Notes under the pieces: model-generated
Told to the model about the DNA's origin: nothing
Seen by the model: the letters and a program-made list of their open reading frames with translations, nothing else
Database searches by the model: none
Shown: positions 45,834 through 57,740 of the stretch, piece by piece
Layout of the letters: every line of letters starts with the position of its first letter
Position numbering within the stretch: the stretch's first letter is position 1
Assembly: GCA_010015675.1 (NCBI GenBank)
Contig: ML976991.1
Coordinates: forward strand, 499,352-563,351
Length of the DNA stretch: 64,000 nt
Source of the DNA: Byssothecium circinans
Lineage: Eukaryota; Ascomycota; Dothideomycetes; Pleosporales; Massarinaceae
Reading direction: 5' to 3'
Made by a program: the position numbers and the translations under genes

Positions 45834-48800
45834 ATGGTAGGCGTTCGTACCATGAATTCCATCGGCGCGAACGGGGCGGTTGGTCCAAGAGACGGAGAAA
45901 GCAAGAAGCGCACCCACGATGGCACAATTGTCAACGGTGCGCGCGGCAACTCAGCTGCCAGCACACCCAAGCCTGTCTCTGCGGTACCTACTCCAGTGTC
46001 CGACAAGGTAGCCCAGCTGCCACCCGAGCTTGCGCATGTAGCTGCAAGCTCGTACCACCCGTACTCGAAGCTGCTGCAGCGCATCAACCAAGAATGCTTC
46101 AACGACCTCAATGAAGTTCTCCAGCGCATGGCAGACATACCCACCACCCCTCAGACGAATGGCGCTCTCCCTAATGGGCTCGGCGCACATGGCGGAGAGA
46201 ATTCGGAAGCCAGCAAACAGAAGCGGAGCATGTTGCTGAGATTCGCCCAAGACAACAGGGCAAAATACATCAAGATGCTCGTGCTCGCCGATTGGGGCAA
46301 GAAGTCCGCCGCGGACATTGCGAAACTCATCGACTTGTTCGCCTGGTCAAGGGAACAAACGTTCGAGCAAGATTCGGCCGACGCTCAGCTGGAAATGCTC
46401 AAGATGATGTCGGCACAGGCGCGACAGAGCAATCCCGACATCCGAACGGCGCTGGAAATCCTGACGACGCAGAAGGCGGATTGGTTACCAGACTTGGGCT
46501 ACGTACCACCTGAGCCAATATCATCCGAAAAAGCTTTAAAGCTACTGCAGTACATGAACACCTCGCTAACGATACGGCTGATTGTTCACGAGGAGCTACC
46601 TCGCTATCTTGAGAACTGGCGCGTAGAGTCTGGCCGCGCTATCTTCAGAGTCGACAACGAATTTGAATTCGATGTCATGGCCTTCACAGAGGATACATCT
46701 GATCAATGGCATTTCATTGATTTCCGGCTCCTGTTTTCCCCCGCCCCGAAAATCGATGTCGATAGTCGTGTCTTGTTCGAATTGAAGAACATAATGGACG
46801 TCAATCTCGCAACCGATGGAAAAGGACTTGAAGAGTGCTTCAATTTTTTGCACAACTTCACTTTGACCCACAAGATTAGCGTTCTTAGGTCACAGGCATA
46901 CGCACTTCTCCGTACCGGCTGGGATGGCTCTCTGAGGGTAGACACCCCACATCGACAGCTTGTACTGTCGTACTGGATAGACAAGCCCGGGAAAAAGAGC
47001 TGGATTGAAATCGGCATATCAAGCAATAAATCCAGCCGTGGCAAAGTGTCGTGGCAAGGGCCGCCAGTACCTACCCTGACAGCGCGGTGGTTCCGTCAAG
47101 GAACAGAAGTCAAGGATGTCGACCTCAAACTGGATTGGAACAATCTGTCGGCTGAGCGCATCTTGAAGCGCGTAATAACGTTGCACATCGGTCATCTGCT
47201 CCAGACTACGCGCCAGAACATGAAGCTCAACACGACCGTGAAGGCAACCTTTGCCGAGACTGAACCGGCAGACTGCAAACTCGAGGCTTCCATGGGATCT
47301 TTCACCAACACAGTGACGCTTTCGGTGGAACCAGCCACAGGCAGATATATCCTGCAGCCAGTGACTTCGCTATCGGCAGGCGCCGAACACGCCATTAATC
47401 GCGCTCAGGATGCGGCACAACCTGGCAACATCGTCACCCAGCTACTGTCTCGATCGCTCCTTGATCTCGTGCAAAGGGGTGCCCAACAGCTTGGGTGGAA
47501 GCAGGTTGGGCGACAAACTCTCCGCCTCGACGCGGTAAAGGCAGCAGTCAAGCGAGAGGTCCTTCAATTCGTTTTGTATTGCCCTCGTGGTTGGTCTGCT
47601 AGATGGGCATTAGGTGCTATTGTAGATCCGTCTGGCGAGTCGTGGTGGATTTGCAAGATGGGTACTACAGGCCAATCTATCGAGCATGCCCAAAACATCG
47701 CCGTGGAGAGATCTCATGGTCCTCTAGATCTTACTCGTCAAACATTAGCCGCTATTGCGAGGGTCGCAGTCAATACGATATCTATCCACGTCAACAGTCA
47801 GGCACTGCGTGAGCAGGGCAAGTCATCCACAGTTGACGACGATTTTGCGCAACCAAAACCGAATTCGACTTCACAAAGAACAGTCCGTGGTTGGGTGCTC
47901 CATGTCAAGACCGAAGAGCTACTCTCATCAAAACCTGGAGAAGAGTCTTGGTTGCAGCCCAGTATGCGTTTGGTGTGCCATGGCCAACAACTGCAGTCCC
48001 AAAAGGTCTGGCATATTGCCACAGGGAGCATGGTACCGTCCATAGCTGATGACATGAAAAAGTTGATGGCATCATCACCACAGAGCGACTTCAACTTCTC
48101 GGACAATGGACACTTCCAAATTCTCTTAAACACAGCATTCGGCGAGGAAGCCATCAGCAAACTAACGACGCGGTTACGAGACGTTAATCGACTTCGTTCT
48201 TTTGCGACGACCTTGCAGAGACGCAAACTGGCCCTACAGTCTTCCTCTTTGACACAAGTCCGGTTTCGATACAGCAATTCCCTGCTCGCAACCGTCAAAT
48301 TCGGCGAAGGCGATAATGTCAAGCTAGAGCTCGACGAGAGAAATCCGCATATGCGTATTCGGAAGTTCCTTGAAGAGATCGTCAACGACACAAACTCGCC
48401 TAGCGAAGATGCCATTAGCGATACAACTTCCAACTTGGACCGTTTCTGCCTCAGCCTTCTTTACACCCGCCCTCTGCTCTCTGCCATCGACGCGATTGAA
48501 GCCTCCAACGTCAAGACCATGGGAAGTCCATATTTCCATGCGCACTCTATCGGCATCTACCGGATGACTTACACCAATCCTATTTGCGCGTTTGATATCA
48601 AGATTATGCGAAAAGACGACCGGGTAGTGTGGCTCATCGAGGACAATGCGCGCAACCTGCACGACTTGCGAACCAAGGACCAACGTACACCGGGCTTCAG
48701 ACGGCAGGAGGACCTCCAGATGGCTCTATCGCTCCTTTACAGGAGACAGGGGGATCTCTGGTACGGTGTATATTCTGGTCTCGTTGCCGAGATTGATGGT

Positions 48801-49043
48801 ACCCCGGATGCTCTGAAGCAACTTCATGAGACGGTCATGAAGTGCTACGTGGAAGGTGGTGTCAAGCAACCTCTGGCAAATATCAACGGCAATCAAGCTA
48901 AAGCAGCACCGACTATGAAGCCAAACGGCCAGGCTCCTCCACCTAGGCCTGGTACTGGGCCAAAGCGGCCATCGTTCAGCAAAGCCAACAACACGGCAGG
49001 GAAGCCTAAGAATAAGAACGAAGTCATCACGATCGACGACTAG
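45834..49043 (+). CDS. med14: Mediator subunit 14 (Rgr1)
   Basis: One exon; 1069 residues counted from the ATG at 45834 (good context, A at -3, G at +4). A second ATG at 45852 is equally plausible, and the frame runs upstream only to a GTG at 45765. The Med14 N-terminal block is clear: LPPELAHVAASSYHPYSKLL, INQECFNDLNEVLQRM, then LRFAQDNRAKYIKMLVLADWG and AKLIDLFAWS. The long middle and C-terminal parts have the alternating beta-rich repeats of the Med14 scaffold; the end is low complexity. Med14 is the backbone joining Mediator head, middle and tail on RNA polymerase II promoters. No intron seen over 3.2 kb. Confidence 0.94.
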   Translation: MVGVRTMNSIGANGAVGPRDGESKKRTHDGTIVNGARGNSAASTPKPVSAVPTPVSDKVAQLPPELAHVAASSYHPYSKLLQRINQECFNDLNEVLQRMADIPTTPQTNGALPNGLGAHGGENSEASKQKRSMLLRFAQDNRAKYIKMLVLADWGKKSAADIAKLIDLFAWSREQTFEQDSADAQLEMLKMMSAQARQSNPDIRTALEILTTQKADWLPDLGYVPPEPISSEKALKLLQYMNTSLTIRLIVHEELPRYLENWRVESGRAIFRVDNEFEFDVMAFTEDTSDQWHFIDFRLLFSPAPKIDVDSRVLFELKNIMDVNLATDGKGLEECFNFLHNFTLTHKISVLRSQAYALLRTGWDGSLRVDTPHRQLVLSYWIDKPGKKSWIEIGISSNKSSRGKVSWQGPPVPTLTARWFRQGTEVKDVDLKLDWNNLSAERILKRVITLHIGHLLQTTRQNMKLNTTVKATFAETEPADCKLEASMGSFTNTVTLSVEPATGRYILQPVTSLSAGAEHAINRAQDAAQPGNIVTQLLSRSLLDLVQRGAQQLGWKQVGRQTLRLDAVKAAVKREVLQFVLYCPRGWSARWALGAIVDPSGESWWICKMGTTGQSIEHAQNIAVERSHGPLDLTRQTLAAIARVAVNTISIHVNSQALREQGKSSTVDDDFAQPKPNSTSQRTVRGWVLHVKTEELLSSKPGEESWLQPSMRLVCHGQQLQSQKVWHIATGSMVPSIADDMKKLMASSPQSDFNFSDNGHFQILLNTAFGEEAISKLTTRLRDVNRLRSFATTLQRRKLALQSSSLTQVRFRYSNSLLATVKFGEGDNVKLELDERNPHMRIRKFLEEIVNDTNSPSEDAISDTTSNLDRFCLSLLYTRPLLSAIDAIEASNVKTMGSPYFHAHSIGIYRMTYTNPICAFDIKIMRKDDRVVWLIEDNARNLHDLRTKDQRTPGFRRQEDLQMALSLLYRRQGDLWYGVYSGLVAEIDGTPDALKQLHETVMKCYVEGGVKQPLANINGNQAKAAPTMKPNGQAPPPRPGTGPKRPSFSKANNTAGKPKNKNEVITIDD

Positions 49044-50009
49044 GCACTTGCTCGTCAAGTCCCAGTCACCGCCTTCCTTCTTGAGGGCTGTATCATCGCC
49101 CGTCTAATCAACAGACCGCCATCCATACCTGCTCTTTCGCAACATTCTTACGATGACGAGGGATTGAGGTGGTTAATATGGAACCATTTAATAGGACGAC
49201 TCTATACGATTCTTCCACGGCATCCTTTCATTCCTTGATCTTTTTTTGTGTGTTCTTCCATGAATTAAATGGAATGAGTCGATTTGCTGCATTTCTCCCT
49301 CTCCCTTGTTTTTGAAGCCCAAGATTCCCAAAATGCTTGCGGGCTTAGCATTGTTTCGGTTTGTCTTTCTTCTTATTGTATCATAGACCGATCGATTTTG
49401 TGCTTTGGCGACGAGAACGGTCAATGGTGAGAAAGGAACGGAGGGATGGATGGATAGCAGCAGGTGCTGTCGTATTGACAGTCTCCGCATTAGTCGTATT
49501 GGATGACGAAATAGTAGACTAGGAAATCAATAATTGAGAACAAACAAGGTCAATTTTTTTCTTATCCACGTTTTGTCTCTTGATCTGAGAGTTAAAACGT
49601 TTGGCAATTGCTTCACGAGCCATAATTTCCCGCGTAGATCTCACTTCATTTTCTTATGTAGCGTCTCCACCACGCACAAAGTCGGAACTGCTGCACTGCG
49701 CTTTTGTGAATGCACGCACAAACCTTCGTTATCTATTACCGAGTGCAGTCGAGTACGGATGATTGCAATACTCTGACTAGTTGAAGTTTAATGGAAGTAT
49801 TGCAGGGTTGCTGAACTACACAGCACCAGAACAGCAAAGTAGCAAATCTTACAGCAGGCCCAGACCCCGGTAACCATAACGTTGTAAGACTTTTAACACA
49901 TGAGTCCAACTCAGCACCCAATACGGTTACGAACTACCCTAACACCGGTGCATAGAATCCATATCATCATCACGCAAACACGAGACTCGAACAAATACAC
50001 ATAATAGAA

Positions 50010-50162
50010 GCACAACAGAAGGATTCGAGAGGGCTCCATCGCACTTGTGAGCGTACATGCCGCTCGCCCGGCAAATCGCATATCAGCTAAACACCAATAA
50101 TCATAGACGCACAACAGAAGGATTCGAGAAGGCTCCATCACACTCGTGAGAGGACGTGCCGC
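50010..50162. repeat. Direct repeat, two 54-bp copies 99 bp apart
   Basis: Copies at 50010-50063 and 50109-50162 both begin GCACAACAGAAGGATTCGAG and end TGCCGC, differing at about seven positions, mostly transitions. A fragment of the same unit (CAACAGAAGG) recurs at 50171-50180. Confidence 0.85.
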
Positions 50163-50254
50163 GCGCTGCTCAACAGAAGGTAAAAGATTCGACTGGGATT
50201 TTCTATAAGTTGGCTGTCCCAACAGATCAAAAATACACACGATACGATTAGAGA

Positions 50255-50258
<4 letters not shown>

Positions 50259-50287
<29 letters not shown>
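50259..50287. repeat. AG dinucleotide microsatellite
   Basis: About 14 consecutive AG units, uninterrupted, next to the 54-bp direct repeats. Confidence 0.95.
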
Positions 50288-50291
<4 letters not shown>

Positions 50292-51669
50292 GTACAATAG
50301 GTGATATCCCGCTCGCCTCGCTGCTAGCTGAATGACACAATCGTTACTCCGTCGCCGCAGTCGTCCCTTCCCTTCCATTCGACATAATCGCTTCCCAGCG
50401 ACCTCGACGAAACTTGTCCTGCACGTTCTAGATCTCGAACCCACAAATCACGCTCGCACACTAAAGGGTCCCAGTGCCGTGTCTGTGCATCTATGCATTT
50501 TGTATCTCGTACCAAGCATCCCTCATACAGATGACCCCATCGTCGTACTGTCCCACGCAAGATACAGATGACCAGGTCCCAAGAGCCCAAACTATCCCAA
50601 GACCCCGAGGATCCCGGCCCAGACGGCAATGTCAGGGTGCAACATGGTATCCATATCCTGTGTCCAACGTGTTTCTGTTACGTATGCCCAGCAAGGCGTA
50701 CGCTTCGACGATGCGGACGAGAGCTGGGTGATGTTGTGTGACTAGAGGGTAAATGCTGGTCGGTAGGGGTGGTACACGTAAACACCACAGTCGGAGCTCG
50801 GGAATCGGACATGTTACACTTGCACTGCATGCGGCTGCGGTAAAACGCCCGAGATCGGGTACCTCCTAAGCCTTGTGTCTTTGCACCCATGTCTTTCCTT
50901 GTTTCTTTTCCCCGGTCACCCGGTGTAAAGAAACAAGCTCGCCCCAGCGATGGGGATGGGGAGAGTGGGGCTTGTGACTGGCGCCTGGCGGTGAGGAAGG
51001 GTGTCATCTTGTGTGACTGACTGACTGACTTCGAGTGCGTATGCGTTGGATGACTCGTTGCACGTTGAATTTGACGGGGCTTTGTTTGAGGTAGACTATT
51101 GTTTGTGGTACGAGATGCCTATTTAGGAGTCCTGTGTTTGAGGTAGAGAGGGAAGGAAGTGTTGAAGGGTTTGGGAGATGGCATGTTGGTATACGACCTT
51201 TCTCCACAGAGGTATGCAGAGGACTTTCGGGTTTGATCGATGAGTCTATCTTCCGGAGGGTATGCAAGTTAGGTAATGTCTAGTGCCTTGTATGCACTGT
51301 TCTTCCTCAAAAAGGAATTCGTATTCTATAATGTAATAGGCATCACTTCCGGCCCACGATGATCGCGAAGCTCGTCAGCGAGAGAGATAAAGATTTTGAG
51401 TACTCAGATCTTGATACCCTAGTCTGCACAGCTCGATCAAATTTTCTGAATACGAGGTTGGATCCGACCGCCCTTTGAGCAAACACGCAAGCCCACCGCC
51501 ACCAAGTGCTTTTCCCGTGCACTACAAGACCGAAAAGCAAAAACACCTATGCCGTGCCATATGGGCCGTATGTACGACTCGTTGAACGAGTCATGCACAA
51601 GCAGCTGGAATTTCACCTTAATTATGCTATACCATACCATATGCGCCCCTATATGCGGTGATGCCCATT

Positions 51670-54600
51670 TCACTCAATTACAAGCAAGCTCTCCGTCACC
51701 ATCTTTGCCCCTTGGAAATCTCCACTTAGCGTATAGATGGTCTGCACTGCAAATGCAGCCTCAGTCGCAAAGTCCTCGACCCCGAACGCATCATCACGGC
51801 ACTTGTCCGCCGCCTCCTGCTTGACGCGCTCGCTCAAAGCGATGCAACGTTCATATGCCCTAAGAGCTTGGGTAGTAAGGCCAAGCCCATGCCACATCCT
51901 GCCCATGTTGAACTCTGCTTCCGAGCACTGGATTGCTACGTCATCTTTAGTTCTGAGCTCGTAGTACTGTGTCATGAAAGAGATGCCTTGCTGGATCTGG
52001 AACTGCCGATTCTCGGATTGGCGTTTCATCGAGTGTTGGAGATAGGCTGCGGCGATGGAGAGATTGATCATTGGGTCTTTGGGAGTGAGAGCGTAGGCGC
52101 GGAAGTAGTAGTTCAAAGCTCCCATGTAGGAGCCCCCTGATGATAGTATGTGGCCAAAAAGAGTGAAGAGCGCTGGATCATGGTTTTTGACGTGGTCCAT
52201 CATGCCGGAATTGATCACGGCTTGCATCCATTGCGACCTATCGTCTCCTCGAAAGTTGAACCAGGTTCGCTCTTCTGGTTTGAGCAGGACATAGTCGATG
52301 GTCTTGATGAACCTCAGGAATGATTTGTGTGCGGGACCGTTTCCGTAGCCATCGTTGATGGGACAAAGTCGATTGGCAGCGCTATAAATTCGGATGATGT
52401 CGCTGCTGAAGGGATACCTCCTGAGAAGCAACCGACCTGCAGCTGAAACTTGCTCCGAGTCATTAACTGCGAGCCCACAAGCCAGTCGACATATCTCAAG
52501 CTTGTGAGCGTATTCGCTTGTTCGGAACATGATGTTGGATTGCAGTGCGACGTCCAATGCACTGAAACAGCGTTCCTTCTCGTCTCTTCGTGCGAGGTAG
52601 AGCGAATAGCGACCAAAGACGTTGGCCCACCTATCGAAGTCAACGCTCCAAAACTCCGGCTCAATGACATCGGGCTTCTCTTGCAGCGGACGCTCCTCTC
52701 CTCCATCTTCGACCCTATTCGCTTCAACTGCGAGAGCCATTAGGGCGGATTCCTTCCACAACTCCCCACCTCCGATACGCCGGAAGTAGCCCCTAAATTC
52801 AAGTCGCCGTTCGGCATAGAAGAGATCAAATGTCGAAAATTCTTCGACAAGTTCCCGGGCAATCGACAAATATTCAGACGTGGCATCTTCATCACCATCA
52901 TCTGCAAGCTCGCTCAGTTCATCCAGGCGTTCAAAGCTAGTAACAATCTCTCGGTGTTGCGTTCGCTTCGACGAAAGCTCTTCCGCGTTTGCAGCTGCCA
53001 ACCTCATGAGCTTGTCTCGGAAAAGCTTGTGTTCGATTTTATCGACTGGCAAATCAGTACCTTCTAGCGTCATAGGTTCTGGTGAAGGCGACGGGGACTG
53101 TTGCACGGGCTCGGTTGGAGCAGCTTGTGCTGGGTCTTGCTCTGCTTCTCGCTGAACACCTCTATCTACAGACACGGGATCTGTTTCGTCTTCTACGGGC
53201 AGGAATATCTGTGGCTGGGGGGCGGTCGGTCGGAACTTCCTGCGGTAAAACCCACGACCTTTCGCTGGTCGCTTGTCCGCGGGTCCCAAGGAGGGACGCT
53301 CCTTCGGCGTAGCATCTTCGTCGGCCTCTAAGTCTTCTTCAACCCCCGTGGCGACCCGCAGCTTCTCTCTGTGTTTCTTCGCTCGCATCTTCCTAACATT
53401 CCCCTTTCCTCGTTGTCTCTTCCGCTCATCTCTGAAATCTTCAAGCATTGCCGTGTACCCTCCGTAATTTACCTTGCGTAATCGCCATGTAGCTTTGTTG
53501 CGATAGACGATCTCCGCACGCTGTCGAGCTTCCTTCGGCAGACCAATGTCTTCGAAAAACTTTGCCAGCCTTGCAAGATCGTCGAGCGTCCCCACATTCC
53601 AGTCCTTCAACATCGCCACTACCTTGTCAGCATTGGTTTGATCGTGTCGATTTTTGTAGCATGTATGCAGCCCTATGAAGCTTTTCAAGTCGAATTGCTC
53701 TTGCCTGTTTCGAAGCAGTGGTTCGTAGAAATACAGGGCTTCTTGGTCGTGGCCAGTCTCATGAAGCGTGTCTGCAACTTCTTTAAAGATGTCAGGATAG
53801 TCTTGAAGGTAAGAATAAGGAGACTCGTCCTCTGGCTCTAGCATGTTGAGGTGATGCTGCACGCGTTAGGCCAATTCAATGTGTCCAGGAACTATACTTA
53901 CCATCGCCTCGTCAAGGTTCGACGGCTCTTGTCGTAACCGAAACATGCCCATCTTTGCCCTGATCTCCATAGGCACGCTTCCACCATAGTCGCTGGTATT
54001 CGAGGTTCGAGAACGGACAAATTCGGCAATGGTGATGCGTCTTGGCGTATCTTCAATATCAAACTCTCGGTCATCCTCCTCTTTGTCCCAGTACGTCTCG
54101 TGCTTTCGCCCTTGCTTCCATCGACACAATGTTTTAAGGCGGGAAAGGGCATAATTGTAATCGCCTGCTTTATGGAGGAGATCCAGATATATATTCAGTA
54201 AGTTCCAGTCCAATGTAGGATCCTCCTTTTCGACGAAGTAAGCGATTGAGGCCTCATAGTACTGAAGGATCTTGTGGAGATGAAATTTGGTTTGCTTGAG
54301 TGAAGAAGTACCCAAGACCGCCATTTGTTTCAACAGGTCGTACTCGTGCTCGTGACCATCCATCCTCAGCATCTTTTGACAAAGTTTGACGCACCTCGTA
54401 ATCTTGCCACGATGAGATTCCAACGCAAGTTTTCGACTGCGGGCATTGTAGTCATTTTGGTCGAGCGACATGATGGCCTTGAGGCATGTGAGGCACATTT
54501 CTGCTTTTCTGCCCTCCGTGTACTCTGGAAACTTGCTTGAGTCGAGATTGTCGATACGATCTACGATGAGCCACCAAAGATCCTTGTCACGTTTTGTCTG

Positions 54601-55536
54601 GCCGCCCATCATTAGGGCCTGGAGGGATGAAGGCTCCTCGCCCTTTGCCGCATGTGCCTCAGAGAGAATATTCCACGCAGAAAATATTTCGGGGTTGATC
54701 TGTATAGCTTGTGAAGCTTGGTGAATGGCTGCGTCGTAGTCATGATTTGCAAATGCTTCATTGGCCAGCTGTTGAAGCTGCTTGAATTCGGGGCCTGGAT
54801 CGGCAACAGCACAAGGGCCTCTGGGCCCTTTCCTACGTCCACGAACACCAGTTTTGCGCGTTTTCGCTGCACCAATACTGCGAAAGCCTCCTCGACCTCG
54901 TGTGGAAGCCCGACCCCGTTGGCCGGACCGAGTAGATTTGTCTTTTGGCTTGCCGCGCTTTAGGACAGACTCCTTCACGTCAACCTCTTCTTCGAGTAGA
55001 ATCTCATCGGGGTCATCTTCAAGCTCAGCATCTGATGCGGAATAGTCCTGATCAATCTCTTCATTGTCGTTTCTCTCCACAACTTCTTGCAAAATACGCT
55101 CCTCTTCACTATCTTCTTCGCTGGAAGATTCGAAACCGACATCTAGGCGCGTATTATCAGGAAAAGTAGGCTCGTCCTCATCTTCTCGGCCTGGTGCAGG
55201 AATGAAACCTTCATGGACGATTTGTGAAACCCCAAGAAAATCGTCGGTCGAAGGTTCTTGGTATGCGGTCGTTGTAGGGGGCACCTGCGATTGCTGAGGT
55301 TGGGCATTAGGGAAGGAATCTTGATACTGCTGGAAGAGATGCTGCGGGGGGATGAAAGATGCTGGCGGCTGCTGCACATTGGAAATGTGTGCCGCGTAAG
55401 GTTGAGGAACAGTCGACACGGGTGGTCTTTGAGGACCTGAGCCATTCGAAAATGTGCCCGAGACGGGCAAAAATCGCTTATTACCAGACGATGGTCGCGA
55501 TGGCCACTGACGGAAAGGCCCGCTTCCCGAACTCAT
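51670..55536 (-). CDS. tfc4: TFIIIC subunit tau131 (Tfc4/Sfc4), TPR protein
   Basis: Exons 53902-55536 and 51670-53856 give 1273 residues. The first 140 residues are Pro/Gln-rich; then come an acidic block (SSSEEDSEEERILQEV...) and a basic RGRGG block. From about 255 tetratricopeptide repeats begin: FKQLQQLANEAFANHDYDAAIHQ, AIQINPEIFSAWNILSEAH, DLLHKAGDYNYALSRL. They resume in exon 2 (DIFKEVADTLHETGHDQEALYFYEPLL) and at the C-terminus (IQCSEAEFNMGRMWHGLGL), with a charged linker between. Tfc4 is the TFIIIC subunit that places TFIIIB upstream of tRNA and 5S genes. The intron (GTAAGT...CTAACGCGTGCAG) is clear; the start is the ATG at 55536. Gene length and TPR layout fit the family. Confidence 0.93.
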
Positions 55537-56256
55537 ATTGTCGTTCGTGATGCACCACCTAGTTAGTTGGGCGTTTCAGTTAGCAGGCGATCATTTTCTG
55601 TGTGCGTGCGGAAGTGGTGATTCAAGTTGAAGGTGCTCAAATGTTGCCAAGCACAGGTGTTACTAAGTAAAGGCACGTGATGCTGAACTAACCTTACGGG
55701 GATCGTGCCTTCTCAAAACACACAGTTAATGAGTCGTTCCTCCCTCAAGCTCAATTTTTCCACGTGTACCTCTCATAAACAAGCAGTCAACAAGCAGTAG
55801 ATGGGTTTGAATTGAGAAATAGCTGTTAATAGATTGTTCTAAGAAGGTAGGATCCTTGTAAGGAACCACACATGCATGCACCCTAGTCATTCGAAGCATT
55901 AAGAACTTCAGATAGAATTTGAGGATTAGATATTAAGATTGCGGAAGGCTGTCAAACAAAGCTTAGGAATCAAATCCAGCTAGTATCGGTAAGCGTTACG
56001 CAAACCAGCAAGGTAGGGAAAATCAGTCATCATCTTCAGTGGTAGTTGTAATTGTATCCAGACGCGAAAGAAAGTTTTGACTATGAGTAGAACTTCATAG
56101 AATGAGGGTATACCAACGTCAAGAGCTGCTGGCTTGACAAACCTAATACAAAACTATACTAATACAATCCCAAGCACGAATTCCTGCTTCACGCCTTCAC
56201 CCCAAGTAACCTATGCAGACAATACAACGCCGAGCAATGCAAATCATAAGCCAAGA
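55537..56256. other. tfc4 promoter and sys1 3' flank
   Basis: A/T-richer than average between about 55780 and 56170. No gene-like frame. Confidence 0.5.
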
Positions 56257-56920
56257 TCAGACGTTGTTGTCTCCTGTAGTCATTCCGACCATCTCATACT
56301 CGCCTGCCCCATCTCTCCCTCTCCCTCTGCCCCTTCCTCTCGTTTCCCCTTCTCCCGCCTCCTCAGCCGAGCCGTTGACTTGCCGCGCAGTGGTCTTCGA
56401 GCCGAAATTGATAGGACGGAGTTCGCGCCACTGGCAAGCCCATACTCCTAAGGACGTCATGACTGACGCGCTACATATCTGCAGTGCCCACCAAAAGAGA
56501 TTCGTCGGTATCGCATGCGAGTATAGCGAGGTGACGATGAGATGGATGAAGTGGATCGTGAGGGCAAAGTCAAGGACGAGTTTCGAGCGCGCAATGAGTA
56601 GTAAGATAAAGACAACACTGTGGAATATTAGCATCTGCGAACACACTTTGCGACAAGCATGCTGCTGCCTACCATGTGAGGCTATTCAGCACCCAAACAA
56701 GCCCCAGTGTCCACCCGACTGTAGTGTCTCCGCGCAGACTGCGCCAACTGAAGAGCAGATCTGTGCTTATTTCCTTTCCGGCTACCAGAGCGGTGAATAT
56801 GATGAGGACGGCAGCGCAGGCATAGTAGGCGAGTTGCAGGATGATGATCTGGGAGAGGATGCGAGTTGGAGAGAGATCAGCGAGCGCGCCGGGGCGTGGA
56901 GGTCGGCGTCGGCGTGGCAT
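56257..56920 (-). CDS. sys1: Golgi membrane protein Sys1
   Basis: Exons 56673-56920 and 56257-56617 give 202 residues. The four-helix Sys1 fold is evident: TRILSQIIILQLAYYACAA, then SWRSLRGDTTVGWTLGLVWVLN, VVFILLLIARSKLVLDFALT and HFIHLIVTSLYSHAIPTNLFW, ending with the third and fourth helices and WRELRPINFG. Sys1 recruits the Arl3 GTPase to the trans-Golgi and so affects endosome-Golgi traffic. The tail after residue 165 is Gly/Arg-rich and variable. Start at ATG 56920, which gives a basic N-terminus (MPRRRRPPRPG). Divergent from coa6, 328 bp between the ATGs. Confidence 0.93.
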
Positions 56921-57248
56921 GAGCTTGGGAGAAAGTCGTTATGATGAATGCATGTGTGTTGCACAGTGTTGGCGTGCTCCTTGACGTCAAGAAATGTACA
57001 GGTGTCGAGACCTGGTGCTGACTCGCGAAGGCCGCCAAGTCCCATTGGCCAGCGTCATAGCTCCGAAAGCTCGATGAATTATCTGAAGCACGCCTGCACA
57101 TCTTCCGATTGCGAACCTCGACACCAGATCTAGCCGCACTGTGAAGCGTAAGTTGTTCTCTGTAAGGATTAAAGCGTGTTTATTGATTGGAAACGTAGAC
57201 AGTAACAGCACATTGAACCCTACACCTCGCAACTCAACACACTACACC
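56921..57248. promoter_or_regulatory. Divergent promoter of sys1 and coa6
   Basis: The 328 bp contain a CCCATTGGCC element (CCAAT on the minus strand) near 57041, compatible with a Hap-complex site upstream of a respiratory assembly gene; the match is short and the role is inference. Confidence 0.4.
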
Positions 57249-57740
57249 ATGGGGTGGTTCTCATCAAACGACTCAGACGGCGTCAAGAAGACCTCCGGCG
57301 GCGCTTTCGAGACTCCCTCGCGGACTAACCGAGTGAAATGCTACGAAGCTCGCGATGGCTTCTTCGAGTGCCTCGACCGGAACAACATTCTAGACAGCAT
57401 AAATACAAAGGACGGAAGGACGGCAACAGCCAAGGCATGCGGCGACGCAGATCGAGTCTTCGAGAAGAATTGCGCGCATAGTTGGGTATGGATTCCTGAT
57501 CTTACTCACTTGGCCAGGGCTTGATCTGGCTTGCTGTACGCTCACCTGGTTGAGCTACGGTTCGGAGGCCAGTTATCAGGCGGTTTACGTGCATTGAGTG
57601 ATATGCTGACTCGCAGCTAGGTCGAATACTTCAAGAAGCAAAGAGTTGTCAACTATCAAAAAGAAATGACCATCAAGAAAATCGAGGCGGAAGGCGGAGA
57701 GATCATTGCACCGCAGCTACCTATAGGGAAACAGGCATAA
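57249..57740 (+). CDS. coa6: Cytochrome c oxidase assembly factor 6
   Basis: Exons 57249-57485 and 57621-57740 give 118 residues. The twin-cysteine helices typical of Coa6 are present: C31-x9-C41 (CYEARDGFFEC) and C64-x10-C75 (CGDADRVFEKNC). The protein works in the mitochondrial intermembrane space, helping copper delivery to Cox2. The second exon codes the conserved VEYFKKQRVVNYQKE continuation. The intron of 135 bp is long for this window; its acceptor CAGCTAG has an alternative AG 4 bases earlier, which would shift the frame. Start at ACCATGGGG, strong context. Confidence 0.95.

Larger units (their letters stand above)
49044..51669. other. Longest gene-free stretch (2.6 kb), convergent interval
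   Basis: Lies between the 3' ends of med14 and tfc4. It holds a 54-bp sequence repeated 99 bp apart and an AG microsatellite (both listed separately). All frames are under about 110 codons and none is protein-like. An untranslated RNA is possible. Confidence 0.5.
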
